Source of the DNA: Acidovorax sp.
GTDB taxonomy: Bacteria; Pseudomonadota; Gammaproteobacteria; Burkholderiales; Burkholderiaceae_C
Direction: 5' to 3'
Length of the DNA: 52,479 nucleotides
NCBI GenBank assembly: GCA_024711405.1
Contig: JANJSZ010000143.1
Location: forward strand, 1 to 52,479
This document shows positions 18,648 through 27,679 of the stretch, one piece after another. The stretch's first letter is position 1; every line of letters starts with the position of its first letter. A program made the position numbers and the translations under genes. A model generated the notes under the pieces. That model saw only the letters and a list, made by a program, of their open reading frames with translations, was not told the DNA's origin and did not search any database.

Positions 18648-20381
18648 CTAAACACGAGCACTCATTGGCGCAACCAGCGCCCAAACAGCGCCACGCGTCG
18701 GCTTGCCAATATTCCGGATCGTGCCCTGCCGTGCCATATCGGCCAGCAGTTCCTTGATGTACTTCTTGCGCTCCGACGCCCCCGGAATCCACAGCATCAG
18801 CTTGTTCATCAACAGGGCATTGATCTCGACACGGGGCTGGGGCGCCAAGGCGAGCAAATCGCACACCGCCTTTTTGCAGTCCTCAACGGACGGGCCTTTT
18901 TGATTGAGGTAGGCCACTTCTTGCCCCATTGCAACCGCCAACTGCGCCGAGATGCGCAACCTGGGGCTGCGCCCCTCCACCAAACCCTTGGCGCGCAGAC
19001 GTCGCAATTCGCCTGCGGGTGGCTTGCGGCCTTTTTGAATCTGGTCGAGCAGCACGGCATCTTCCAGGCTGAGGTCGCTGTTCGTCATCAAGGCATCGAC
19101 ATACCCCTTGTCCAGAACGCGGCCATACAGCAAGACGCTGACGGATGCAGGTTGCGCCGCGATGTCGTAATCGGGCAGCGGGAAGAAGCGCTCCTTTTGC
19201 TTGCGGAACATTCCTTTCACGCCACGGTTGAGCGTCTCCATCAAGTCCAGCTCCACCATCGCATCGGCCAGGCAGGCATTGCGGTAGCGCTGCTCGGGCT
19301 GCTGCGCATGCAGAACCTTGTCCAGTGACCCAGGCAGAAACTCTCCGTAGTTGAAAAAGCGCAGCGTATCCGGCCCCTCCGTCACCAGAATGCGTCCGCC
19401 CTGTGTGTAATCCTGGTGTGCCACGCAGTTGTGCAGGGCTTCGCGCAGCACCCAATCGTCGTAGTTGGGCAGATTCAGTGGCGCCACTTCACGCGGCGGC
19501 AAGATATTGATCTCGATGATGCGAATGCGGGCAATCAAGGCGTCGATGGACGACAGCAGCGGCAGCCCGAAATGCTGGTGCGTCACAGGTTCGTTTCGGT
19601 GGTCCAGCAGCTGCCAGCTGATGCGCGGCGTTGGTCCGCCCAACTGGCTGGCAGCCGTTGGCAGGCCCAAAAGCACCAGCGCCGCCCGCGTCAGGCCACC
19701 ATGGACGGCCAACCGCAGCGAATGCAGAAACTGTGCATCCGTCTGCCCCAGCATCTCTTTGACGATATCGGGCTTGCTGGCATAGCGGCGCGCATACAGC
19801 TCCCGCGCCCTGGCAATGGCTGGGGCCGACAGCAGCGCCCAATCCTGCGTGACAACAGCCGCTGACCAATCATGCAACGCCGATTGCGCACGCAAGGTAT
19901 CGAGCTTGTGCAAGGGTAGCCCACACAGCTTCTCACCATTCCGCCCCCAGTAGTGACCCTTGCAAGAGACCGGCACCCCTCGGGGCGCAGCCGGAATACG
20001 CCACAGCAGCACCCGCGCTGGCGCTCCGTCTGGCCGATCCACCTCCAGCTCGTGGGGCGGATGCAAAACGACGGGCGGTGCCGTTTGCGCAGCCACCGAC
20101 TCTCTGATCCGGTTGAGTTCAGGCAATGCGCGCGCAAATTCTGTTCCGATCGCCGGGCGCATGCCGGTGGTCGGGTCCAGCCTGTCATCAATGCCCATGA
20201 CCAGCCAGCCCTCTTCGCGGCGGTGCAAATTGGCTTCGTTGGCCAGCGCAGAGACGTACTGCGCCATCTGGTCAAAGCTGAACGTCTGCCCGGCACGCTT
20301 GAACTCCAGCCATTCGGTCTCCGTGGACATGCGCCGAAGTTCATTCAGAAACTCGCCCGTAACGTCGTTCATTGCCCTCAC
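18648..20381 (-). CDS. Schlafen/AlbA_2-type putative DNA-binding protein with HATPase_c_4-like domain
   Basis: N-terminal ETEWLEFKRAGQTFSFDQMAQYVSALANEANLHRREEGWLVMGIDD; LREALHNCVAHQDYTQGGRILVTEGPDTLRFFNYGEF; GTG start with 4-nt GTGA overlap to mod stop. Confidence 0.8.
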   Translation of the reverse strand: MRAMNDVTGEFLNELRRMSTETEWLEFKRAGQTFSFDQMAQYVSALANEANLHRREEGWLVMGIDDRLDPTTGMRPAIGTEFARALPELNRIRESVAAQTAPPVVLHPPHELEVDRPDGAPARVLLWRIPAAPRGVPVSCKGHYWGRNGEKLCGLPLHKLDTLRAQSALHDWSAAVVTQDWALLSAPAIARARELYARRYASKPDIVKEMLGQTDAQFLHSLRLAVHGGLTRAALVLLGLPTAASQLGGPTPRISWQLLDHRNEPVTHQHFGLPLLSSIDALIARIRIIEINILPPREVAPLNLPNYDDWVLREALHNCVAHQDYTQGGRILVTEGPDTLRFFNYGEFLPGSLDKVLHAQQPEQRYRNACLADAMVELDLMETLNRGVKGMFRKQKERFFPLPDYDIAAQPASVSVLLYGRVLDKGYVDALMTNSDLSLEDAVLLDQIQKGRKPPAGELRRLRAKGLVEGRSPRLRISAQLAVAMGQEVAYLNQKGPSVEDCKKAVCDLLALAPQPRVEINALLMNKLMLWIPGASERKKYIKELLADMARQGTIRNIGKPTRGAVWALVAPMSARV

Positions 20382-22087
20382 CTTGCCTTCACGTCATACG
20401 GAAGGTGCTTGAACGTGACGCGCGCCAGCGCCAGGCGCGCCTCGCCCAGGCGGCAGGCCTCGCCATACACCACCAGGGGCGCATCGGGGTGGGGCGTGCG
20501 GGCGTGCAGCGCCAGCAGCGCGTCGAGCACGGCCGAGGTCAGCACGTTGCCGCTGGCCGGGCGCTTGTCGCCCAGGATACCGTTGAACAGCAGGTAGTAC
20601 GCCGTGCGGCTGCGCAGCACGGGGGCGGGTGCCGACTCGGGCGGGGGCAGCGCGTCGGGCGCCTGCAGCCCGAGTTCACCCTGGGCCAGCGGGGCTGGGG
20701 GCAGGATATCAGGTGAAATTGGGCTTTTGCGCCCATCCGGCAATCGCTCGTAGCTATCAAAAACAGAGTGTGTACCCAGGTGTGGCGTGCCCGGCGTGGC
20801 GCGCGCGGGGTCAAAGGCGGTGCCGGTTTCCTGCTGCCACACAAAGGCGGCCAGCGTGGCAAAGCGCACCTCGGGGTGGATGCAGCCATCGGCGTCGAAG
20901 ATCGGTGCGCCCAGCCTCTGGAAGCGAAAGCCGCCGCCGCCCTGCCAGTTCACCGCCTGGCTGATGCCGCCCGGCTCGCCGTCCACCACCTTTTGCAGGC
21001 GCGGCAGGCAGTGCGTGGCGGCGTGCTCGCCCATTTCGATGCCGATCCAGCGCCGGCCCATCTTGTGGGCCACGGCGGCCGTGGTGCCACTGCCAAGGAA
21101 GCTGTCGAGGACGAGGTCGCCGGAGTGGGTGGCGATGTGGAGGATGCGTTGAAGCAGACGTTCTGGCTTTGGGGTGCCGAAAAAAGATGCTTGGCCAAAG
21201 AGTTTTTTAGATTCGAGCATTGCCTCTTGCGTATGCCCCAGATCGTCGTAGTGCCAAAGGCTGCGCGGAATAACCGGCTTTGCCTCAATTGCAAAGCGCT
21301 TGATTCTCGGGCTTCGAGAAGAGCCATCCTTGCCCCAATAAATGAGCCCTTGCTCCGCCATCTCCGCATATGTCTCCGGGCTGGCTCGCCACGTCAATCC
21401 GTCGGGTGGCCAAACCTCCTGTCCCGCAGGACCAGTAATTTTGAAGTACAGGTTGGGACGTTCCTCTTGTGTCTTATTGCCAGTCAACGTCACCGAATTC
21501 CATGACCCACGGACGTCGTTGTCGGGGTTTTTAAAAACAGCGTTGTTTTTTTCAGTCCGCTCCAAACGATTAATGGCAAGGCAATCGATGGCCTTGGCAT
21601 AGACAAGAAGGTGGTCGTTGTCATTGCTGAAAAACTTGGCGTCATTTGCTGGTGACACCTTGCGATGCCAGGCAATATCGAGAACAAAATTCCGCCGCCC
21701 AAACACCTCATCCATCAGTACCTTGAGGTAATGCCCTTCGTTGTCGTCAATCGTCACCCAGATCGAGCCGTCGTCACTGAGCAGGTCGCGCAGCAGCTGC
21801 AGGCGCGGCAGCATCATGCTGAGCCACTGGCTGTGCTCCAGGTTGTCGTCGTAATGCTCGAACGCGCTTTTCGTGTTGTAGGGCGGGTCGATGAAGATGC
21901 ATTTGACCTGCCCCCGGTAAAACGGCAGCAGGGCCTTGAGCGCTTCGAGGTTGTCGCCCTGGATCAGCAGGTTGTTGTGTGCGCTGGCGGCGTCGCCGTG
22001 GGTGGAGACGCTCTCCAGCAGGCGGTAGGGCACCTGGGCGGCGGTGGTGAAGGCGGTGGAGCGGTTGAGCCAGTCAAGGGTGGGCAT
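20378..22087 (-). CDS. Site-specific DNA-methyltransferase (type III Mod-like, beta-type N6-adenine)
   Basis: CIFIDPPYNTKSAFEHYDDNLEHSQWLSMMLPRL; SIWVTIDDNEGHYLKVLMDEVFG; DSFLGSGTTAAVAHKMGRRWIGIEMGEH. Confidence 0.92.
   Translation of the reverse strand: MPTLDWLNRSTAFTTAAQVPYRLLESVSTHGDAASAHNNLLIQGDNLEALKALLPFYRGQVKCIFIDPPYNTKSAFEHYDDNLEHSQWLSMMLPRLQLLRDLLSDDGSIWVTIDDNEGHYLKVLMDEVFGRRNFVLDIAWHRKVSPANDAKFFSNDNDHLLVYAKAIDCLAINRLERTEKNNAVFKNPDNDVRGSWNSVTLTGNKTQEERPNLYFKITGPAGQEVWPPDGLTWRASPETYAEMAEQGLIYWGKDGSSRSPRIKRFAIEAKPVIPRSLWHYDDLGHTQEAMLESKKLFGQASFFGTPKPERLLQRILHIATHSGDLVLDSFLGSGTTAAVAHKMGRRWIGIEMGEHAATHCLPRLQKVVDGEPGGISQAVNWQGGGGFRFQRLGAPIFDADGCIHPEVRFATLAAFVWQQETGTAFDPARATPGTPHLGTHSVFDSYERLPDGRKSPISPDILPPAPLAQGELGLQAPDALPPPESAPAPVLRSRTAYYLLFNGILGDKRPASGNVLTSAVLDALLALHARTPHPDAPLVVYGEACRLGEARLALARVTFKHLPYDVKAR
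20705..20766. repeat. AGCG-core repeat copy inside mod-like CDS
   Basis: Minus strand: TTTTTGATAGCTACGAGCGATTGCCGGATGGGCGCAAAAGCCCAATTTCACCTGATAT, encoding DSYERLPDGRKSPISPDI. Confidence 0.55.
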
Positions 22088-22138
22088 GGAGGGGGGCAGT
22101 CGGGCGGTGCGGGGTGAACAGGTTCGTAGGCCGGGGGT

Positions 22139-22933
22139 TCAGGCGCTGCAGCATTTTTTGAATTTTTTGCCACTGCCGCAGGGGCAGGGGTCGTTGCGGC
22201 CCACCTTGGGGGTGTCGCGCACCAGCGTCGGCGTGATGTTGGGCGCATGGTGTGCTCCATGGGTTTGGCGGTACTGGCGCCACCAGTCGCGCAGGGCGTA
22301 CAGGGAGCCGATGAGTGCAGGGAAGAGTTCGCGGCTGTCTGCTTCCAGCTGAAAGTCCGGGTTGTCGGGGTTGTAGCCCGTGGAGTACAGCACCACGGGC
22401 GCGAGCAGTGGGGCCGCTTCGGGGTCGGTGCACAGCGGCGCCCAGTCCTCGTCTGCCGCCACAGCCAGGCGAAAGCCCTCGGCCCAGTCTTTGAGCTCCC
22501 AGTCACCCATGCGCTCACCGTTGGAATTGAGGCGGTGCGGGGTGATGCAGTCGCCTTCTGCCAGCTCCGACGACAGCGGTGTGTAAAGGTTGTCCACCGT
22601 GGAGTCGGCGGGCCGCACCGACAGGGCGGTCTGAATGTCGCTGTAGCGCCGCATCAGCAGTTGCAGCAGCCGCTGCTGGCGCGCGGGGTCGTGCGGCAGG
22701 GGCAGTGTGGGTTGGGCAAAGATGTCCTCCAGCCACAGGTGCACGGGCACCTGGGAGGGGCCGATGGCGCAGGCCGTCATGTAGCCATCGGCCATGTCGA
22801 TGGTCATGGCGTCGTGGTCCAGCGACGGGTCGGCCATCAGATCGAACAGTTCTTCGGTTTCTGCGTCGCTCAGGGGCCGCTGAATGTCCCAGGGGCGGTT
22901 GTGGAGCATGACCCACTGAAAAAATTCATTCAT
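22139..22933 (-). CDS. UPF0149/YecA family protein with C-terminal SEC-C zinc-binding motif
   Basis: [40 protein letters not shown]-terminal [21 protein letters not shown]. Confidence 0.88.
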   Translation of the reverse strand: MNEFFQWVMLHNRPWDIQRPLSDAETEELFDLMADPSLDHDAMTIDMADGYMTACAIGPSQVPVHLWLEDIFAQPTLPLPHDPARQQRLLQLLMRRYSDIQTALSVRPADSTVDNLYTPLSSELAEGDCITPHRLNSNGERMGDWELKDWAEGFRLAVAADEDWAPLCTDPEAAPLLAPVVLYSTGYNPDNPDFQLEADSRELFPALIGSLYALRDWWRQYRQTHGAHHAPNITPTLVRDTPKVGRNDPCPCGSGKKFKKCCSA

Positions 22934-23095
22934 GGTCTTTGTGGGGTGAAGGTGGCTGCCGATAGCAATGTGTGGCACCGTAAATATAAATGTGTGGGGT
23001 GCAGCCACAGCCAGCGCCTGGACGCACGGGGCCGGTGCGCCGTGGTGCTCACGCAGGCGCACGGGCATGGCCCGCTGCCGCCCCATCCTTCGTCG

Positions 23096-23317
23096 TCAAT
23101 GTATAGCCGCCGCCACGATGATGCTGATGCCTAGGCACATCGCGGCCACCACCAGGGCCAGGGCCTGGTTTTGTTTTTCGACGATTTCGCGCCACAGGTC
23201 GGCGGGTGTGATCTTGTCAACGAGGACAAAACACAGCCAGAAGATGATGACACCAATGATGGCGTACAGGATGGACCCGAGGAACGCTGCGGGCTTGAGC
23301 CATTCGATGCCGATCAT
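23096..23317 (-). CDS. DUF350 domain-containing small membrane protein (YjfL-like)
   Basis: 73 aa, two TM helices: FLGSILYAIIGVIIFWLCFVLVDKITPADLWREIVEKQNQALALVVAAMCLGISIIVAAAIH. Confidence 0.85.
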   Translation of the reverse strand: MIGIEWLKPAAFLGSILYAIIGVIIFWLCFVLVDKITPADLWREIVEKQNQALALVVAAMCLGISIIVAAAIH

Positions 23318-23368
23318 GAGGGGATCTCCTTAAAACGATTGTTCACGGGTGCGTGCGGTGGCGCCCGC

Positions 23369-24859
23369 CTATTTGTGCCCGCCGCCGGATGAATACCCGC
23401 CAAACGAGCCGCCGGAGCTGCGGTAACCGCTGCCGGGCGACCCCGAGCAATTGCCCAAGATGATGAGCAGGATGAGGATGATGACCGCAATCAGGATGAT
23501 GGTGCCGCAACCCAGGCCCGACTTGGCCACAAAGGGGCCGGGGTCGTCGCGCTGCAGCACGTCTTTTTTGTCTTCGAGCTGAAAGGCCTTGACCACGGTG
23601 TCGCTGGAGAGCTTGTCGCCGGACGACCAGGTGATCTCATTGGGGCTTTGCTCCATGGACAGCAGGCCCTTGGCGCTTTCGAAGTCGCGGTTACTGGTTT
23701 TCTGGCCGCGCTCGACCTGCCAATAGAACTCGCCCAGCACGTAGGTGGTTTCGGCCAGGTAACTGTATTTGAGCTGGTAAGTGGTACCCAGGTAGGTGGC
23801 GCTGCGCCCGCTGGCGGCCATCTGCGGTGCGCCGGTGGTGGGGCGCACCATGCTCCAGCCTTCTTCCGAATCGACCAGAAAGGCGAAGCCACGCTTCTGG
23901 TTGTAGAGCAGGTATTCGCTCCAGCCAAAGTGTTCATCGTCGCCGGGCGCCACGCCCATGCGGTGCTGGAAGCCCACCACCTGCCAGTGCACGCCCTGCA
24001 GCGGGCCCTTGGCGCCCAGCGGGATGATGGGGCGCACGGGCTCGTCCTGCATGGCCGAGCGCAGCTCGCCACCCACGCCGCTGCCCAGGTCGATGATGCT
24101 GGCGCAGGATCCACAGGTGATACTTTTGGTGGAGGCCAGCTGCACCTGCACCGGCGCACCACAGTGCGGGCAGTTGAACTGGCGGCCTTTTTCGTCCTTG
24201 GCGGATTCGCCCTTGAGGCCCTGGAGCTGCAGGTCTTCAAGCAGGACGGCGCGGCCGCGCTCGACGCGGGGCGGGGTGTGGCCGTAGTCGATGCTGAGCA
24301 CTTCGCCATCGCTACTCCTCAACTCGACCATGCCGAAGGGCTGGCCCAGCGGCGGCAGCTTGGACAGCTCGCCCTGCGCCGAGATCAGCTGCGCCTGGCC
24401 GGCGTAGGCCACGCTGTAGGGCTTGCCGTTGATGGCCGTGGTGGTGCCGATGGACCAGCGCGCGGCCTCGGGCAGCTCGCGACCCGGGTCGATGGGCCGG
24501 GAGAACACGTAGGCGCCGTTGTCCTCGCCCAGCGTGGCCAGGGTACCGTCTTCGAGGAAGGCGGCCCATTCGGTCCAGACCCCGGCATCGCCCTTGTACT
24601 GCAGGCGGCCGATGAGGGTGAAGGGCACCTCCTTGCCATCGAGCGTGATGCGCCCGCTGGCCATGGGCTGCAGCGGGCTGTGGTCGTCGAACAGCTCGGC
24701 CATCTTGCCCAGGCGCGTGAGCACATCGCCGCTGCGCACCACGGTGCTCTGGCAGTAGCCGCAGACGGCGTGCGTGGACTGCGCGCTGCGGAATTCGACC
24801 GGCGCGCCGCAGCCGGGGCAGGGCGCGCGGTAGTGGCGTTGTGTGGCGCTTTCGGCCAT
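23369..24859 (-). CDS. DUF4178 domain-containing protein with zinc ribbons and C-terminal TM/Gly-rich tail
   Basis: Two CxxC pairs (CPGCGAPVEF..CGYC; CPHCGAPVQV..CGSC); C-terminal IILIAVIILILLIILGNCSGSPGSGYRSSGGSFGGYSSGGGHK. Confidence 0.8.
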   Translation of the reverse strand: MAESATQRHYRAPCPGCGAPVEFRSAQSTHAVCGYCQSTVVRSGDVLTRLGKMAELFDDHSPLQPMASGRITLDGKEVPFTLIGRLQYKGDAGVWTEWAAFLEDGTLATLGEDNGAYVFSRPIDPGRELPEAARWSIGTTTAINGKPYSVAYAGQAQLISAQGELSKLPPLGQPFGMVELRSSDGEVLSIDYGHTPPRVERGRAVLLEDLQLQGLKGESAKDEKGRQFNCPHCGAPVQVQLASTKSITCGSCASIIDLGSGVGGELRSAMQDEPVRPIIPLGAKGPLQGVHWQVVGFQHRMGVAPGDDEHFGWSEYLLYNQKRGFAFLVDSEEGWSMVRPTTGAPQMAASGRSATYLGTTYQLKYSYLAETTYVLGEFYWQVERGQKTSNRDFESAKGLLSMEQSPNEITWSSGDKLSSDTVVKAFQLEDKKDVLQRDDPGPFVAKSGLGCGTIILIAVIILILLIILGNCSGSPGSGYRSSGGSFGGYSSGGGHK

Positions 24860-24883
24860 TCTTTAAGGTATTTTGGGCCTCGT

Positions 24884-24926
24884 GCACCTATCCATCAAGC
24901 GCAGACAGCTATTTAAACAATAGCAA
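24884..24926. repeat. AGCGC-type dispersed repeat copy (DUF4178/SPFH intergenic)
   Basis: cacctatccatcaaGCGCAGACAGCTATTTAAACAATAGC. Confidence 0.5.
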
Positions 24927-25973
24927 TCAGACCAACTTCTTGAGCAGTTCGGCCTTCTTGGCGTCGAACTCTTCCTGCGTGAGGATGCCCTTGGCCTTGA
25001 GCTCGCCCAGCTTTTCGAGTGTGGCCATCACGTCTTCGGGCTTGACGCCCACCGGTGCCGCTGCAGCAGGCGTCTGCGCCGCCGCCCCGCCGCCTTGCAG
25101 ACCCGCCTGCAGGTTCTGCGCCAGCACCTGGCCCAGCGCCACGCCGGCGCCCAGGCCCATGGCGTCGCCGGCAATGCCGCCACCGCCATTGCCCGCGCCT
25201 TCGGCGAACTTCGGGATGGCCTGCGCGGTCTGGTACTGCATGAACTTGCCCATGTCGTTGCCGACCATGCCCATGCCGATCTTCTGGTCCAGGACTTTCT
25301 GCAGCTCTTCGGGCAGCGAGACGTTCTGCACCGTCAGGCTCTCGATGACGAGACCAATCTTGGCAAAAACGGGCGCCAGCTCCTTGGCCAGCGCATCGGC
25401 AAACATCACCTGGTTGGCCGCCAGGTCGAGAAACGGCAGGCCGCTGCCCGCGATGGCGTTGCTGATGTTCTGCAGCACCAGGCCGCGCAGCTGGCCTTCG
25501 AGGTCGGCCACGGGGTAGCTGTCGCGCGTGCCCGAGATCTCGGTGTGGAACAGCTTGGGGTCGGCGATGCGGTAGGCGTAGTTGCCGAACGCGCGCAGGC
25601 GCACCGCGCCAAAGTCCTTGTCGCGGATGGTGATGGGCTGGGGCGTGCCCCATTTCTGGTCGATCTGCTGGCGCGTGCTGAAGAAATACACATCGCTCTT
25701 GAAGGGCGACTGGAACAGCTTGTCCCAGTTCTTCAGATAGGTCAGCACCGGCAGGGTCTGCGTGGTGAGCTGGTAGGTGCCGGGGCCGAACACGTCGGCC
25801 ACCTGGCCCTCGTTGACGAACACCGCCATCTGCGACTCGCGCACCACCAGCGTGCCGCCGTTCTGGATTTCCATCCCCGCCATCGGGTAGCGCCAGGCCA
25901 GCGTGCCATCGCCCTCTTCGGTCCACTCCAGGATGTCGATGAACTGTTTCTTGATGAAGTCCATGAGGGCCAT
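24927..25973 (-). CDS. SPFH/band-7 domain protein with C-terminal SHOCT domain (YdjI/virion-core-like)
   Basis: MALMDFIKKQFIDILEWTEEGDGTLAWRYPMAGMEIQNGGTLVVRESQMAVFVNEGQVADVFGPGTYQL; C-terminal LEKLGELKAKGILTQEEFDAKKAELLKKL is SHOCT-like. Confidence 0.87.
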   Translation of the reverse strand: MALMDFIKKQFIDILEWTEEGDGTLAWRYPMAGMEIQNGGTLVVRESQMAVFVNEGQVADVFGPGTYQLTTQTLPVLTYLKNWDKLFQSPFKSDVYFFSTRQQIDQKWGTPQPITIRDKDFGAVRLRAFGNYAYRIADPKLFHTEISGTRDSYPVADLEGQLRGLVLQNISNAIAGSGLPFLDLAANQVMFADALAKELAPVFAKIGLVIESLTVQNVSLPEELQKVLDQKIGMGMVGNDMGKFMQYQTAQAIPKFAEGAGNGGGGIAGDAMGLGAGVALGQVLAQNLQAGLQGGGAAAQTPAAAAPVGVKPEDVMATLEKLGELKAKGILTQEEFDAKKAELLKKLV

Positions 25974-26071
25974 GCGGTGCTCCCGGTGGTGGATGGGAAA
26001 AGGGTCGACCATCATAGCCAAAAGCTTTATCGCAGCGGTGGGCTTGCGCAGATTCTGCCTGCGCGATGGCT

Positions 26072-27679
26072 TTACTGGAGCTGTTCGCGCAGCGCGCGCT
26101 TGAGCAGTTTGCCGCCTGAGTTGCGAGGTAAAGGCATGTCTGACCAAGTGATGGTCTCTGGCACTTTGTAGTCCGTAAGCTGCGTTTGGCAATGAGCACG
26201 CACCGCCTCGTCGTCGTGCGCGACACCGGGCGCATAGATGAAAGCGTGCACCCGTTCCCCCAGCACCGGACACGGCAGGCCGACAATTGCTGCTTCGACC
26301 ACGCCGGGGATTGCCATCAACACGTTTTCTACTTCAGCTGAATAGATCTTAAAGCCGCCGCGGTTGAGCATGTCCTTCTTGCGATCGAAGAGTCGAATGA
26401 ACCCTTGCGCGTCGACCGATCCCATGTCCCCCGAATGCCAATACCCCCCCGAGAAAGACGAGTGCGTAGCCTCTGGGTTCTCCCAGTAGCCGGGCACCAC
26501 CATGGGGCCGGAAATCCACAGCTCGCCCATCTCCCCGGTGGGCACTTCGCGGCCCTCTTCGTCCATCACACGTACGTCGGCGCAAGGCAGTGGAACGCCA
26601 ACGGTGTCGGCATGGCCGCGCGTGAGTCCGGCGGGCATCATCGTGGTCGGCGAGGTCGTCTCCGTCGCGCCGTAGGCATTGATCAATGTCAGTCCCGGTA
26701 GCCGCTCGCCTAGAGAGTCGATGGCCGACACCGGCATGGGCGCGCCGCCATATCCACCGATGCGCCAATGCGAGAGATTCGTGCTGTCGAATGACGCGTG
26801 CAGGAGGCACAGCGTGTACATCGCCGGTACCATCAGTGTGTAGGTGATGCGCTCGGCCTCCATCGCCTGCAGAAACGACGCCGCCTTGAACTCCGGCAGA
26901 ACCACGATGACACCACCCACATGCACCATGGCGGCGATCACGGCGATCAGCCCGGTAACGTGGCTGGCAGGCACGGTCAGCGCCGAGCGGTCGCCGCTGC
27001 GCAGGCCCATGCATGCCTCGTAGTGGCGTACGGAATGCGCGACGTTGAGGTGCGTCAGCATGGCACCTTTGGGCCGCCCGGTCGTGCCAGAGGTGTACAG
27101 GATGACCGCTGTGTCTTGTTCTTGTACGGCGGCGATGCCCGCTGTTGCTTCGCCCGAGGTGCCCAGCGTATCAAGCGCCAGCGCCCCGGCGGCGGCACCT
27201 GATACCGTGATGTGCAGACGCAACCCCGGGACGTCTGCAGCGTCAGGAATGCGCTCGGCCAGCGCCGCATCAAACACGATTGCGCAGGCGCTGCACTGGG
27301 CCAACATGTACGCAAGGCCAGGTTTTTGCTCGCGCTCGCCGATGGGCACGGCGATGGCGCCCAGGCGCTGCAGCGCGAAAAGTACGGCAACAAACGCCGG
27401 CTGGTTGCCCATGAACAGCGCCACGCGTTCGCCCGCCGTCACGCCCTGCGCGGCCAAACCTGCGGCGATGCGTGCCACTTCAGCGTCAAGTTGGCGATAG
27501 CTCCAGCGCAGTGCGCCGCACACGACGGCATCGCTGTCGCCATGTGTGGCCACAGCGCGTTCGAGCAAGGAATGCATGCTCTGGGGCCGCTCGGTGAAGC
27601 AGCGCACGGTGCGGTCGCCGTAGATGGCCTCCACACGCATTGTGGGCGTTTGGTCGGGGTTCCAGTGTGGGCGGTTCAT
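26072..27679 (-). CDS. AMP-dependent synthetase/acyl-CoA ligase
   Basis: P-loop AVILYTSGTTGRPKGAMLTH; GYWHSGDMGSVDAQGFIRLFDRKKDMLNRGGFKIYSAEVENVL; C-terminal PRNSGGKLLKRALRE. Confidence 0.93.
   Translation of the reverse strand: MNRPHWNPDQTPTMRVEAIYGDRTVRCFTERPQSMHSLLERAVATHGDSDAVVCGALRWSYRQLDAEVARIAAGLAAQGVTAGERVALFMGNQPAFVAVLFALQRLGAIAVPIGEREQKPGLAYMLAQCSACAIVFDAALAERIPDAADVPGLRLHITVSGAAAGALALDTLGTSGEATAGIAAVQEQDTAVILYTSGTTGRPKGAMLTHLNVAHSVRHYEACMGLRSGDRSALTVPASHVTGLIAVIAAMVHVGGVIVVLPEFKAASFLQAMEAERITYTLMVPAMYTLCLLHASFDSTNLSHWRIGGYGGAPMPVSAIDSLGERLPGLTLINAYGATETTSPTTMMPAGLTRGHADTVGVPLPCADVRVMDEEGREVPTGEMGELWISGPMVVPGYWENPEATHSSFSGGYWHSGDMGSVDAQGFIRLFDRKKDMLNRGGFKIYSAEVENVLMAIPGVVEAAIVGLPCPVLGERVHAFIYAPGVAHDDEAVRAHCQTQLTDYKVPETITWSDMPLPRNSGGKLLKRALREQLQ

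Noticed and set aside
18542-18648. Extended res N-terminus (MFQWKIKNPYKSTTCIGALAKDSQNLRQFKSIP)
   Set aside because: Lacks SD support and starts right after the upstream stop; the helicase-like N-terminus fits MTPITLKSYQQTALDAL better, so the shorter start was chosen
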